The notes below the pieces were generated by a model that saw only the letters and a program-made list of their open reading frames with translations, was not told where the DNA came from and searched no databases. From Rhizophagus irregularis (lineage: Eukaryota > Glomeromycota > Glomeromycetes > Glomerales > Glomeraceae), in NCBI RefSeq assembly GCF_026210795.1, contig NC_089448.1, positions 2,232,001 through 2,296,000 of the forward strand: a stretch of DNA of 64,000 bases. The letters are read 5' to 3'. Positions within the stretch are counted from its first letter, which is position 1. Each line of letters begins with the position of its first letter. Positions 39,601-52,431 of the stretch are shown here, in pieces. The translations under genes were made by a program, and so were the position numbers.

Positions 39601-42600
39601 ATTTATTGGATCGTAATGAAATAGATACAGAAGAGATTTTTTTTCATACAGGAAAAGCAATTGAAGAGCCATTAACATTAGAACGCTGTCAAAATCTTAT
39701 TGAGAAGTATTTCTTCAACAAAGATGTCAAAGATATTTCTTCATTTAGATTTGTCGAAACATTTGTTAATGTCCTTGCAGATCAATTAGTACGATTATCA
39801 AGAAGTCAATTCTTCACTGTAGATAATCTTAGATTAATGGTAAAAGAAGATAATATTAGAAACTTAATACTAAGAACTTTAATAGATGTTTCTAAAGATT
39901 TTGCAACTAGATCTATTAAAACTAAAGCTGTACAATTAGAATCTATATCTACAGATGATGGAAATACTAGACTTGGTACAATTGTACAATGGGACGATTC
40001 AAATCATCTTATAGTATTTTTCAATTCTCAATCTCCTGATACAATATCAGCTTTATATCGGGACAGAACAAAAGTTCATGACAATGTCAAGACTTTATTA
40101 AAAAGTCAGGTAATTGGAGATAAAACAAAATGGGAATTGGATGATTATAATTCGATGTCCGCGGATGCTCTTTTTGTAAAGTTAGAATATTTGACACGGA
40201 GATCAACGAAAAAACTCAATCTTCCTGAATATGCTTTATCTGGTGATAATTTAATAAAAATGGCATTAATTCTTTTAAGAGCACGTGCGAATATTCCGGT
40301 CATAGTTTGTGGTGAAGCAGGATGTGGAAAGGTAATCATTATTTTATTATTAATGTCATTATCATCTATCTTAATAATTTATTTATTTTCTTTTTTAGAC
40401 AAGTTTAATTGCTTATTTAGCTTTGATGGTTGAAGTTCAATTCGAGGCTCTTAATCTTCATGCTGGAATTGATGAAAAAACTATCATGAAATTCATGAAT
40501 GATGCATTAAAAAAAGCGGCAAAAGGCGAAATTTGGTTATTCTTTGATGAAATCAATACTTGTAATCATATAGGTTTACTTGCTGATTTAATATCTCATC
40601 GAATGCTTAATGGTAAACTTATTCATCCAAATATTCGTTTATTTTCCGCCTGCAATCCTTACCGACTTCGCACAAAACCTCAAAGTGATGTTGGATTAAT
40701 TAAGATCAAAAAATATGAAGAACAAAGTAATCTTGTCTATCAAGTCAAACCACTTCCAGATCAAATTTTGGATTATGTTTGGGATTATGGTATTTTAACA
40801 CCAAATGATGAATATAAATATATTCAAATTATGGTTGATAAAGAATTAAAAAAATTAGCTCATCCCGTGTTCACCGAGCTCTTATTTGCTTCTCAAAAGT
40901 TCATAAGAAAAGTTGAGGAACCATATAGTGTGAGCTTACGTGATGTTAAACGAGCCATAACATTAGTGAAATTCTTTCATAATTCTCTTGAAAATCGACC
41001 AGTTTACAAAAAAGGACATAAATATCCACCATCTGGAAATCCAACCGTATTGACTAGATCTTACGTTTTAGCACTTAGTCTTTGTTATCATTCTCGGTTA
41101 TATGAACAAGAATTACGCAAACAATATCGTCATGAAATGGGAAAAATATTACAACGTCACAAAGCTTGTGTAGAAGAACATATGTTTGCTACAATTATTC
41201 GTGAAGAACAAGAAGATTACATCAATAGAATGCAATGTCCACCTAATACAGCACATAATGAAGCTTTATTAGAAAATGTTCTAGTGATGATTGTATGCAT
41301 TTTGACACGCATCCCCCTATTCCTTATAGGGGCACCCGGCTCTTCAAAATCTTTAGCAATTCGTCTCATAAGCTCAAATTTACGTGGATCTGATTCAAAT
41401 GATAGATATTTTAGAAAATTACCACAAATTTACTTAATTCCACATCAGGGTTCTTCATCTTCAACTTCTGATGGTATAATAAAAGTTTTCGATAAAGCAA
41501 ATAAATATCAAGAAACAACTTCTCAACAATTTCCAGTTATTAGTGTTGTTTTGCTTGATGAAGGTGATTTTTTTTTTCTTGGTCTCTTTTTTTTTGTTAC
41601 ATATCAAGTTATCTGGGTCATTCATTATTAATTTGTTATTAGTCGGTTTGGCTGAAACAAGTCCTTTCAATCCGCTAAAAGTACTTCATTCTTTGCTTGA
41701 ACCAAGTTATCCGGCCACAGGACCAACTGTTTCAGTAATAGGAATATCTAACTGGCGTTTAGATAATAGTAAAAGTAGTCGCGCATTACTTGTTCAAAGG
41801 TAAGATTAAATTTTTAAAACCTTATGTGTATAATAATTGTGAAATCAATTTATTTTATTTATAACTTTTATATTAATTTTAAAGGCCACAATTTGATTTG
41901 GATGATTTGGTTGATACCGCTGAACGTTTATTAAACACAAAAGTTATTGGACCTGGTCAAAGAGGTGCTTTAGAACCTTTAGCTAAAGCATACTCGGATT
42001 ATGAAAAATACGGTCAAGCTCTACCTAACTTTCATGGTCTTCGTGATTATTACGCGTTGGTTAAACGACTTTCATTAGACGAAATGACTCCAGAGAATAT
42101 TCAAATGGCAATAGCCCGTAATTTTGGAGGAACAGAAAATATTTCCAAATTATACGAAAAGTACTTTGGAGATGTTCTTAAAATGTTTAATAATCATAAT
42201 CCGTGGTTCTATAAACCAATTCCTATTGAGCAATTAATCGATTCAAATTTAGATGATTCTGATGCACGTCATTTAATGGTAATTGGTAAAAGTGATTCAG
42301 TCGTAAATTTATTAACTTATCAGTTAAGAAGAAGAAAGTTAGACCCTGTTATAATTTTGGGATCACAATTTCCTGATGACCGGGAGGATTATTCTTACAG
42401 TGTTTTGAGAAGAATTATGGTAAGTGGTTTATTTTTTTATCTCTGTGAATTTTTTTTTGTTTATTCTACTTATTATATAATACCATCTAGATGTGTGTCG
42501 AAGAGGGCAGACCATTGATCTTAACAGATTTGGAAATTATTTATGGTAATTCCTCACATAATTATTATTCTCAATATCTTAATAAACATACAAAATTACT

Positions 42601-45600
42601 TATTTGCTTCAACAATGTCAACAGGGAGTCTTTACGATTTATGGAATCAAAATTATATCGTGGTGGGAAATAAGGAAAATGTTAAATATTTTACGAGAGT
42701 TGCACTTGGAGCATATGCTAATCCTATGCTGTAAGTATAATTATTTTTTACTAAATAAAACAAAAACTTTTCTAAGGAATAATTGTCTTGATTCGTAATT
42801 TTTAGTTATGTTTCTCCCAATTTTAAATGCATTCTTGTTATGGATGAGAAGAAATTGAATAAAGCTGATCCTCCACTTCTTAACCGATTCGAAAAACAAA
42901 AAATGTCGATTAATGATACGCTTAATAATAGGCAAAAGTTACTCGTAAAAAATTTAAGCGATTGGGCAAGAAAAATATCAACTTTGGTTGGAGATAATTC
43001 AGTAACTCCACTACGTAATAGATTCACCCAAAAAGATTTATTCATTGGATTTGATCAAGATGAAACCTTACATAGCTTAATCATTGATATTACAAAGAAC
43101 AACCCTGAAGCCGAAGATGATAAAATTTTAGAAAAATGCAAGGAATGTATAATTGCAACAGCATCTTCTGATGGAATTGTGAGAGCTGAACGATCAGCTT
43201 TAGAACGAGATGAAATTGATCAATGGAAATCTGTTTATTTTAATCAACAGCATCACGATAGTCTTTACGATTATTTTGCTAATCAAGAAAAATCGTTGAC
43301 AGATCCCAGCGGACATCTAGTGATTGTTAACACGTTCTCTAATATTAATACAGACATTAAGGCTTGTTTACAAGTACTTGTAAGTTGTCAAGTAGATAAG
43401 TTGTCGACTTTCAAAACTGAAGCTCAACTTTCAAATCGGGTAAGTTTAAGTAATGACTTAGCATTTTTTTTTCCGATTAACTTAAGGTATAAATCTTACT
43501 ATCTTGTAGATAAAACATTTCTGGTTAGAATCAACTGACCATTTGTTAATTCTCCAATGTGATGTAACTACCGTCAATGCTGGATGTATTAAGTTAGCTA
43601 AATTCATTATTGAACAATTCCGAAATGAATTTATAACAAAGAAAAACAAAACGGAACAGATGAAGCATGCGTGTATCATCCTTCATATTCATCGAGATCG
43701 GGAGGCCACTCTAACTTCTTTTAATTTCATTTGTGGCTGGAAGCAAATGACAATTGAAACATTATCAGGAAGTGACATTCCTACATCAAGCCTCTTAGAT
43801 GGATCGTTTTCTCATATTGTCAATTCTGTTTATCCATTCGAAAAAATTTTATTACAAGAACTGTTATGGTGCTTATTATGTATGAAATATCCATCGAATA
43901 ATAAATCAGTTAATCATATAAAGTAAGTATTCGTTTCTAACATTTGAAGTTTAAATTCTTATTGTGTAGTTTTAATCAAAATTTTTTGCTGATAATTTTT
44001 CATTAGGATGTTAAGCGAAAAAATACTAGAATATCCAAAATTTGTTGAATGTTTGAAAAAAAGAGTTCTTGAATGGATCGAAGAAAAATCTACAATTAAT
44101 TGGCAATATAAGGTCGCATCAAATAAACAAAATTTATATCCATACACTTCATTTTCTGCGGCATTACAGGCTTATATTAGAACACTAGTTAGGAAACCTA
44201 TAGCTCAAATTTTATGTGTTTTAGAAAGGTTATCAGCGATAAAAACATTTTTTTATATTAATGATCGAATAACTTCAAAAGAAAATTATGAGGAATTACT
44301 CAAGTTTTGGCAAAAAATTTATATGGATAAAAAAATTATTAAAATTGAAGAATTACAGGATCCAAAACCCGATGGTTATAGTATGTCAGAAATAGGAAGT
44401 TTTTATGACCTTGAATTCCCCTTTTCACTTTATTTTATGAAACAAATTGATAATTTTAAAAGATATTATGAAGAAGAATTAGAATTTTTACGAGAGGATG
44501 ATGATCGTATTGATAAAGCAACTAATGAACTATACAATCACGTGATCGAAGATCATTTGGAAGATTTTAAAAATAATATCCTAACCTCAATTCCGCAATT
44601 GAAAGATTCTCCTCTTGAATGGGCTCCTGAGTTGTATTTCAATGACTTTATTACCGTTATCACAACAACAAATAATGAACACAAGAATACAAAATTATTG
44701 GCGTCAATTTTGAAATTACTCATTGGTGTTGATAAAGTGAATCAACCCATTTTCCTTCACATTTATTGGTGGAAAAATGCTAATGAAATTTTGTCTCTAT
44801 TGCAATTAGCTCAAATGTTCCCACAAATAATTAAAGACATCGAAATTCAGGGTAGATCCATTGCTAAAGAAAATTTGGAATACCATCTCGTTAAAGAAGT
44901 AACAAGATTAATGTTGTTGCAAATTTGTCGAGATTTTAAAGGCGCAGTAAATATCTTGATCGATAGATGGCAACATGACGTCACAAAAGTATTGTCACTT
45001 GCTAGTAAAATTACGCGAGCAAAGAATTTACCAGAATTACAATTGTTACATATTATAAACGATTTGGTTGGAACGATGACTATTCCTTTAGATAGTATTA
45101 GAGAAATTGTTCAACTTGGATTAAATTCGGACGAACAAGATGTTCTCTCTAGTAAATTTGTCAGCATTGCCTTCGATAAATTTAATAATAATAATAAGAA
45201 ATATTTAATTCCAAGAAGATCATTTATCATGAGATGTCTCGCATCGATTCCGGTTAAATCAGATGTCCGAATAAGCCTTTATGAGAAAATATTCTCGAAT
45301 GAACCTTTTCCATTGATGGGACCAATCATTGAAAAGATCTTTCTTAAAGAAGACATGGAAAATAAGAATATATTCTTTACAATAATTATAAATGTCAAAA
45401 AAGCTTTAAGTCAATCTGTTCGGTTAAATATTATTAATAATTGTTTAACAGATTTAGATACGAACATGGCTACTTTATGTTGTGATGTCATTGAACAAAC
45501 ATTCTTTATGAATGAAGAGTTGGAAAGGTTAGCGACACTTTTTGTACCGGCTCTTAAAGCTTTATGTAGAAAAGAAACGCCAGAATTGCAAAAAATAACT

Positions 45601-48600
45601 TCGATTGCTTTTCTTAAAGAATTTGTTCGTCAATTTTGGGACAATTTCCTTCAAGAAGATAAAAATAGTCCTATTGCATATAACAAAATGGAGGAAGAAA
45701 ATTTTGATAGTAGTGAATTAATTAATCAAATTAATAATAATATGAAGTTCGATCATCCTTTAATTTTTTCACTCAAAATTTACTTTTTAAGAGATTTACG
45801 TCAAAGGGATTTTTCAATTAATGATATCGGACAATTTTGCAAAGTTCAGAAAAATCTCTTACCATGGCTTGAAACTTTAAATTTGGAAAATAATAAAGAA
45901 AGTCGTTTGTCTTTTAATCCATACTGTAATTTACCTGAATATAATGAAGCAGAAAATAGCTTAATGGCTTTCTATAGTATGGGCAATAAGGGACCTTTTC
46001 AAAAATTCATGAGAAACATAAAGCAAAAAGCGACTTTAACAGCAAAATTGTCTTTAATGGGTCTCATCTTTGTACGTCTTCATGCTTCTAGAGCTTCAAG
46101 AGAATGGCAGCATTCAGAAGTGCAAATAGCCGATTTCTTGACCAAAGAACTTGCTGGAATGAACAATCTAAATTTACCATTTAAAACAATTGCAACAAAA
46201 ATCTTGTCGAACCAACAACCTATACTTCAAATTAAGCCGAAAATTTGTAATACCGATTTGTTTATAAAAACCGTCATTACACATATTATCGCACTTCATG
46301 CATCAGTTGAACCGAGTTCATCTCAACTAGCGATGTATTTACACAAGTTAGAAGGTTGTCAGAACTTATTTATTTTAACATGTATTTCCGATATGGAATC
46401 AGTATTATTAAATGCAGTTAATGAACAAGTTACAAGATATGTCTGTAAATGTGGATTCAAATATTTCGTTGGAAATTGTGGTAATGTTGTTGAAGTTAGT
46501 AAATGTCTAAAATGTAGAAATACAATTGGTGGGCCAAGTTATGGTCAACCAGCAGCAGGAAATACTAGACTTGATGCTTCCCCAGTTACTCGAGTAACGG
46601 TAAATGATCAAACAGGATATATTGGAGAACCAGTTGATAAAAATCCATATCATACCGTCAGATCTCTCACACCTATATCGTATCGTATATTACATTTAAT
46701 TATTCATGCTCTTATTGGAGCGTCTTCACCTCAACCTGCTCTTGCTTTCCTTCAAAAAAATAATGTAGTCGCTACAGATGCTGAAAAATATTGTATGGAT
46801 CACATCCGAAATGACTGGAGCGTTCTCAAGGATCTTCTTAATTGTTCAGATGAGGTATTCTCTTAAATATATTTTTTTCTGTTGTTATAGTTTGATCTTA
46901 TTAAGAATAAAATTGGTAATAAAATTTTCATAATTTTTAATTAGAATTTGGCGTTAATATTCCATTCACTAATTTCTTTAATGATGGAAAAACCTCCATT
47001 GCCGAATCAACAAATAAAAACATCAGCAGAACGCGAAAATTGGGAAACAGAATTTAGTAGAAATTATATTTTACCACAAATTAAAAACATAACTGAAACA
47101 GTAGTTAATTATCGTATGAAATTAAGCGAAGTTTTGAAGATTAATTTAATTGAAAGTGAAATCAATCAAACTTCAGTCATGGATAAACAATATCGAAGTG
47201 AGAATTTACCAAGTTTATGGAGGACGATCGGAATGAATAATTTCGATAGTTTTCGTGCTTATTATATGAGTGATTTGACAAGAGCGAAAAATTATCCACT
47301 CCTCGCAATATTTTTCAAATATTTTGAACAATTAAGATTAATTAAATATCTTTTGCCTATCGTAAAATTTGTTCAAATCTTGAATTCCAAACTTGGATAT
47401 CAGTTAACAAGACAAATGGCAGGTGAAATGACTTTCAGACAATTTATAGAAAAAGAATCCAATGAAGAAAGTTCTAATAGTTTAAAAACCGCTTTTAATG
47501 ACTTTAAACTTGGGTGGGATACGGTAATACCTTTCATAAAAAGATATCAATGTCATGAACTTCCCAATGATAAACCAATCATGAGCTATAACCTTCCAGT
47601 TGTTTTTGGCTTAATTGAACCAAAAGATGCAGGAATTTTCTTATGCGCAATATTAGAATATTTAGTTAACTTGCAAAATAATTTCTTAAAAGAAGTTATA
47701 ACAATCCCACCTGGAACATGTAGAACTCTCATTTTTCTAGATGAACAATCTGTTTTGTTAACTTCAAAAGCAGAACCAGTTATACCTAATGGATATTGTC
47801 TTCAATCTATGTATCTTGATCATGCTCGTTTCGGAAATATCATAAATTTTGATTGGAATGAAGAAATTCTTGTATATAGTCAAAGAAATTTAGCGATTGC
47901 AAGAGGAAATGATATAGTTTATGACTTGACAAAAATTGAAGCGGAATTGGCAAATATTTTAGTTTTCGAAAAGGTTCATATAGATACTCAACCAGAATCT
48001 CAATTATATCTAGAACCTTACCCATATCACATGGAATTATTTCAAGGGTGTATGCGAATTCTTAGTGACATTAAGAATTTAATAACTCAAGAGCCAATCT
48101 CTAATGAAAAATTGAGTTTATTAGGGGCTGGAAATTCATTTATGCTTCATCCACAATATGCTTCAGAATCAATTTTTGATAACGCTTCAGAAATATTATC
48201 ATCATTGGAAATTCTTTTATGTTTCATCAAACGTACGGCAGTTGGAGATGGAGAAAAATCTATTAAAGACTATATTTTACAGTGGATCAAATTGTCATCA
48301 CTATATGAAAATGCAGGATTCTCCAAGATTTTAGATATAGATTTACGACTTAAACATTTGGTGTCTTTATACGAACTCGTTGAGGAACAAGTTGCCAATG
48401 TTAAAATTAAATATATTCACGACAAATATAAGATTCCTCTATCGGCAGATATGGAAGCCACAATACTTCAATCTGTAGATTTTGAAAACCAAACAACTAC
48501 AATGGAAGGAATTATACCAGCAGAAGCGTTCGCTTTAGCTTTAAAACGATTCATGTTACGATTTTTAACTTTAGAAAATCAAAAAGAAATGGAACCATTA

Positions 48601-48961
48601 TATGTTTATTTACAGGATAGTTCATTAAATCTCTGGCCGTCAACAATTCCAGAGAAATGTATCAATGAATTATTCCCAGAGAATTTATTGGTTGCTAATA
48701 CGTATGAGGCTTATGAATTTACAATGAACCGGATTGAGGTAAGAAGTTCGTAATTTTTATAATAGAGGTAAATTTTTTATTAATCTGTAATGCTATGATT
48801 GGTTTTTTTAGCGAACGACAAAAAAACAGGCCAATGTTGTCAGAAATCTAACTATCAATTCAACTATGAATCCTATGAATCAACGAACGGGACCTACAAT
48901 TAACAGAGCTATGCCATCAAGAAAATCCAGAAAGGAACAATCTAAATTTGATGCGATGTGA
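33677..48961 (+). CDS. RNF213/mysterin-like giant AAA+ protein with CBM20 and RZ finger
   Basis: Fourteen exons (33677-35518, 35595-36439, 36524-38302, 38393-40331, 40399-41563, 41643-41799, 41885-42419, 42491-42545, 42625-42730, 42806-43439, 43510-43922, 44007-46854, 46945-48738, 48812-48961) join into 4753 residues. Order: disordered N-terminus; CBM20-like starch-binding domain at about 310-425 (FIFHVHLP, GNIEELGLWKK); long helical stalk; AAA module with GEAGCGKT near 2125 and WLFFDEIN near 2180; second AAA module with GAPGSSKS near 2445 and VVLLDEVGLAET; E3-like shell; RZ-type finger near 3970 (CKCGFKYFVGNCG, CLKC, IGG); C-terminal helices. Animal RNF213 is a ubiquitin ligase acting at lipid droplets and on intracellular bacteria. 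No RING motif is seen between AAA and RZ here, and the RZ Cys-x-x-Gly-His has Phe in place of His. Confidence 0.93.
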
Positions 48962-49961
48962 AAATCTAATTTTTTTTTATTACTGTTACATATATTTTTT
49001 TTTGGATATTGGATATTAAAAATTCTATCATGTTCGTCAACATTAGATATTCGCATTTTTCTTAATTGAATTTTACGTTGTTTTTACTAAATATTTTAAA
49101 ACTATAAAAACGTCTATAACTTTGATGAACGATATCGAAATGCAAAAGTTCTACTCACTGATTTAAATTCCTGAACGATTTTTTTGTGGCGTTTTAACGA
49201 AGCAAGTTAAACGAAATATGCCTAACCACCTCTTTTTTTCTCGTTTCTTCTATCCTTCTCATGTGGTTCTTATATCAAGCCAGTGAAATGATACAAAAAT
49301 TAAAACTATTACTGAGAACTGAGTTGCAAGAAAACAGTGCACGTGATTCAAAAGACATCATTCATATGGCGCGTGATCTGCTTCCAATAATTAGAGTTTG
49401 GATCCGGTGAATGATCCTAATGGCTTATCCAGTGAATATCCTATTACTTTTATGTAGAATATCCGGATTTACTTAAATAAATACGAATATTCATTGATTA
49501 TAATCCGGATATCCTAGGATGTTACATTGAGCAGTCCCCACGTCAAACTTCAATATTTTAAAGAGAAATGGGGCACTTGTAGGAGGTAGGATCGCTGAAA
49601 TGTTTTAGTATACTTTCTCTTTGTATGTAGTACTTTATTTTAATGATTAACAAAAACTAAATTGTAAATTAATAATAATAATAATGATAATGTTGTTTTT
49701 AACACTTGTTTTTAATTACATTAATGCTTTGTAATTTATAAAAATTGCAGCAGTAGCGATCAAGGACGGTATCAAAGAGGTTTGTCAAATTGCCGTGAAT
49801 TCAATTAAAAATAACCAACAGTAAGTAAAATAATTAATATAAAAATATAAATAATAGATTGAAACATATTCAGTGAATATCCAATGAACCGGATTGTTAT
49901 TCTTCAAATGAAAATCATATGATACAAATCGAAAATCGTAAACTACATCTTTCCTCTCCTT
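48962..49961. other. Spacer with short repeats, before the IS607-type relic
   Basis: Holds the 3' untranslated region of the giant gene. The 12-base motif CAGTGAATATCC occurs at 49430-49441 and again at 49871-49882, and ATCCGGAT-type motifs repeat between about 49400 and 49520. These could be edges or scars of an inserted element, but no full element can be outlined. Confidence 0.4.
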
Positions 49962-50570
49962 ATGTATTTATCCGCACATCAAGCAACTAAGAAACTTGAT
50001 ATCTCATCAGATACCTTGCGTCGTTGGTTAAAGCAAGGAAAGATTACTGCTAAAACTTCTCCTTCTGGTACTCGTCTTTACAACATATCTTATATTTTTC
50101 CAGAGTTGACTTCACAAAATGTTGAGACCACCCACCTCCACCACCACCGCCAAAAAAGGTTTCCTCTACACTCGAGTCTCTAGTGCCAAGCAAAAAGAAG
50201 ACCTTGAACAGCAGAAACATCCTCAGCACCTGATTTCCAACCTATGAACTCATCGTACGTTGATATCGGCTCGGGTGTCAACTTCAAACGACCGGGGATT
50301 AAGACCTTATTGGAACGGACAAATCACGGAATGGTCTCTGAAATTGTGGTTACCCATCGTGACTGACCCTGCCGGTTCGCCTTCGACCTCATCCAGTATG
50401 TGCTCTCCCTTCACACTACAAAACTCGTGGTACTCTTCAACGATACGACCTCCGATGAACATAAACTTTCCTAGGATATCCTTGCGATCACACTGTCTTT
50501 ATCTGTCGAATGCAAGGAAAAAGAGCTGCCCTACATCGACGAGAACGTCAAAACAGGCGAAGTAAGCAGG
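49962..50570 (+). pseudogene. IS607 TnpA serine recombinase relic
   Basis: The N-terminal helix-turn-helix is clear: LSAHQATKKLDISSDTLRRW then GKITAKTSPSGTRLYN, the MerR-like DNA-binding module of IS607 TnpA. After a change of frame comes the serine-recombinase core FLYTRVSSAKQKEDLEQQ, with the catalytic Ser in the RVSS motif. Further on are ERTNHGMVSEIVVTHRD and, after another break, FAFDLIQYVLSLHTTKLVVLFND. At least two frame changes or stops interrupt the gene, so it cannot encode an active recombinase. Confidence 0.8.
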
Positions 50571-50573
50571 AAG

Positions 50574-52053
50574 ATGAAAGCCAGTGCAATAAGGGCACGC
50601 ACTAAACGAAAACGCTCAGAAGTAACTCTCAATCGTACACTACAAGTCAAGGTGTACCCCAATCATTCTCAGAAACAATTATTGAAACGTTGGATGGGAT
50701 TAGCGAGGTTTGCTTATAGTTCTGTAGTAAAGTGGAGTAAAAGGTGTTATTTTACAAAGGAAGATGGCATCTAAAAAAAGAAATACGTAAATCCTATGAG
50801 TCACCAACAAAAACTTTCTTTATTTAGTGATATCGATATCCAAGCTGGAATAAATGTTGACAAAGTAAATGATAAGAAACTTATCAATTCAGCTATTTGG
50901 GGTGAGAGAAAATTCTTGAGAGCTGTGGTTTGTTTAGGAATGTAACTACGCAGAACATTTAATGTTTCTCCTGCAAATATAACTGATGAAGCAATTGATG
51001 AGGCGTTAACTGCTAGAAATGAGGTTATTAAGCGAAATATCCAACATGCACAAAGTGAATCTGTTAGTTCTTTATCATTTCGGACTCGTAAAGACCTACA
51101 ACAAACTGTTACCATTCGTGCTCAAAATTTTTCATCTACCGTTTTTATGTAACTTATCTGCATACACCATTAATGTATGAACATTCTTCACATCGCTACA
51201 AGCCTATCACAATGTTAAACAGTAACAAACGTGCTTTATGGACTTTGCATTTTGAAAAAAAGCGTAAAAATAATAAATGGCCTATTCCTCATAAGATTTC
51301 TTGCGATAGCAAGTTTACTTATTTTCGTCAAACAAATGAGTGGAAACTCGCATGGGTTTATGAGACACAAAAACTTTTCTGCGAAACACAAGCGGGAGTT
51401 CGTGTTGTTTCAATTGATCCAGGAGTTCGTACTCCATTCACATGATATTCCCCAACAAAAGGTGCAGGTAAAATAGGAGAATATGATATAGGACGTATCT
51501 TTTGTTTATGTAAACATATGGATGATCTTATATCAAAAAAAGACAAACTAGCATCTTCAACCTCAAAACGAAAGGAAAGAAAGCATTACGTGTCAACAAT
51601 GCTATCTCTCATATGTGAAAAAAGATCAAACAATTGCAGAATGAGATTCATTGAAAAACAATCAAATTCTTAACTGATGATTTGATGTAATTATTATTCC
51701 CCCTTTTGAGGTTTCAGATATGGTGAAACAGAAAAGCACGAAAGATAAGAAGGAAATAAGTTAGAAAGATGCTTTGTTGGTCTCATTACAAATTCCAGCA
51801 ACGTTTGATTTCAAAAGCAGAAGAGAAAGGAATCTATGTGATAATTCAAAATGAAGCTTACACATCAAAGACATGTAGTTGGTGTGGAAATATTCAGAAG
51901 ATTGAAGGATTAAAAATGTACAAATGCAAGAATTGTGATATAGAAATAGATAGAAATATTAACGCTCGGGGAATTTTTCTCCGGGCTTTGCTTGATGGAG
52001 CCTTGATTCTCTCCGGAGATCATGTAGTAATACTTAGTATTACCTATTATTGA
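50574..52053 (+). pseudogene. TnpB/Fanzor2-like RNA-guided nuclease relic
   Basis: Reads from KRSEVTLNRTLQVKVYPNHS, the typical TnpB start, to the RuvC core. Motif I is VSIDPGVRTPFT (catalytic Asp), motif II is IIIPPFEVSDMVK (catalytic Glu), then MLCWSHYKFQQRL, the zinc ribbon CSWCG...CKNC, and motif III IDRNINARGIFLRAL (catalytic Asp). TnpB and Fanzor proteins are guided by an RNA made from the element's end to cut DNA. All three RuvC acidic positions are still readable. At least five stops or frame changes interrupt the gene, so it is inactive. The PFEVSDM and SHYKFQQRL wording is closer to Fanzor2-type than to ordinary bacterial TnpB, from memory. Confidence 0.82.
52027..52043 (+). repeat. 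Short hairpin at the 3' end of the TnpB relic
   Basis: GTAATAC and its exact complement GTATTAC are separated by three bases. In TnpB systems the guide RNA overlaps the 3' end of the gene and the element's right end, so a hairpin here is a candidate remnant of that region. A 7-bp stem alone is weak evidence. Confidence 0.35.
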
Positions 52054-52431
52054 TGTATTACAATCCATCCGATACCTCTCCAATATTTGCTAAACGAGCT
52101 GAGTGCCTAAGACATGACGCTGGATAAAGTCTGTTATGATACCTACTTACTCCAGCAAACCATTTGATGATATATTCGGTTAAGTTCCTAGGGACATCTT
52201 GGCAATTAGGAAAAATTATTAGATAACTTCGGATCATTGATAACTTTTGCAATCACGCAATTACTATTTATCTGTTCATTCTGTTGTTTCTACTCAATAT
52301 AATATCAGACAAAATCTTTTAAACTTATGAAACTTCTGGTTGTTAAATTCTTGTTTATTATTAAATTTTTATTGCAAATGTTAAAGAACGATTAATAGAT
52401 CAATTGATGTACAAAATACAAATATAAATCA

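Larger units (their letters stand above)
49950..52060 (+). mobile_element. Decayed IS607-type transposon with TnpA and TnpB/Fanzor2-like genes
   Basis: Two gene relics in the same orientation and order as in IS607 elements: a MerR-type helix-turn-helix plus serine recombinase, then a TnpB-type RuvC nuclease. Neither is intact. IS607 elements are mainly bacterial and archaeal, and related ones occur in eukaryotes and their large DNA viruses. The eukaryotic TnpB relatives are called Fanzor. Exact ends are not visible because IS607 elements lack long terminal inverted repeats; the limits given are those of the coding relics. The G+C content of the recombinase part is higher than in the flanks. 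Confidence 0.82.

Noticed and set aside
50801-51115. Minus-strand frame of 104 codons within the IS607 relic
   Set aside because: It is the antisense shadow of the TnpB-like coding sequence.
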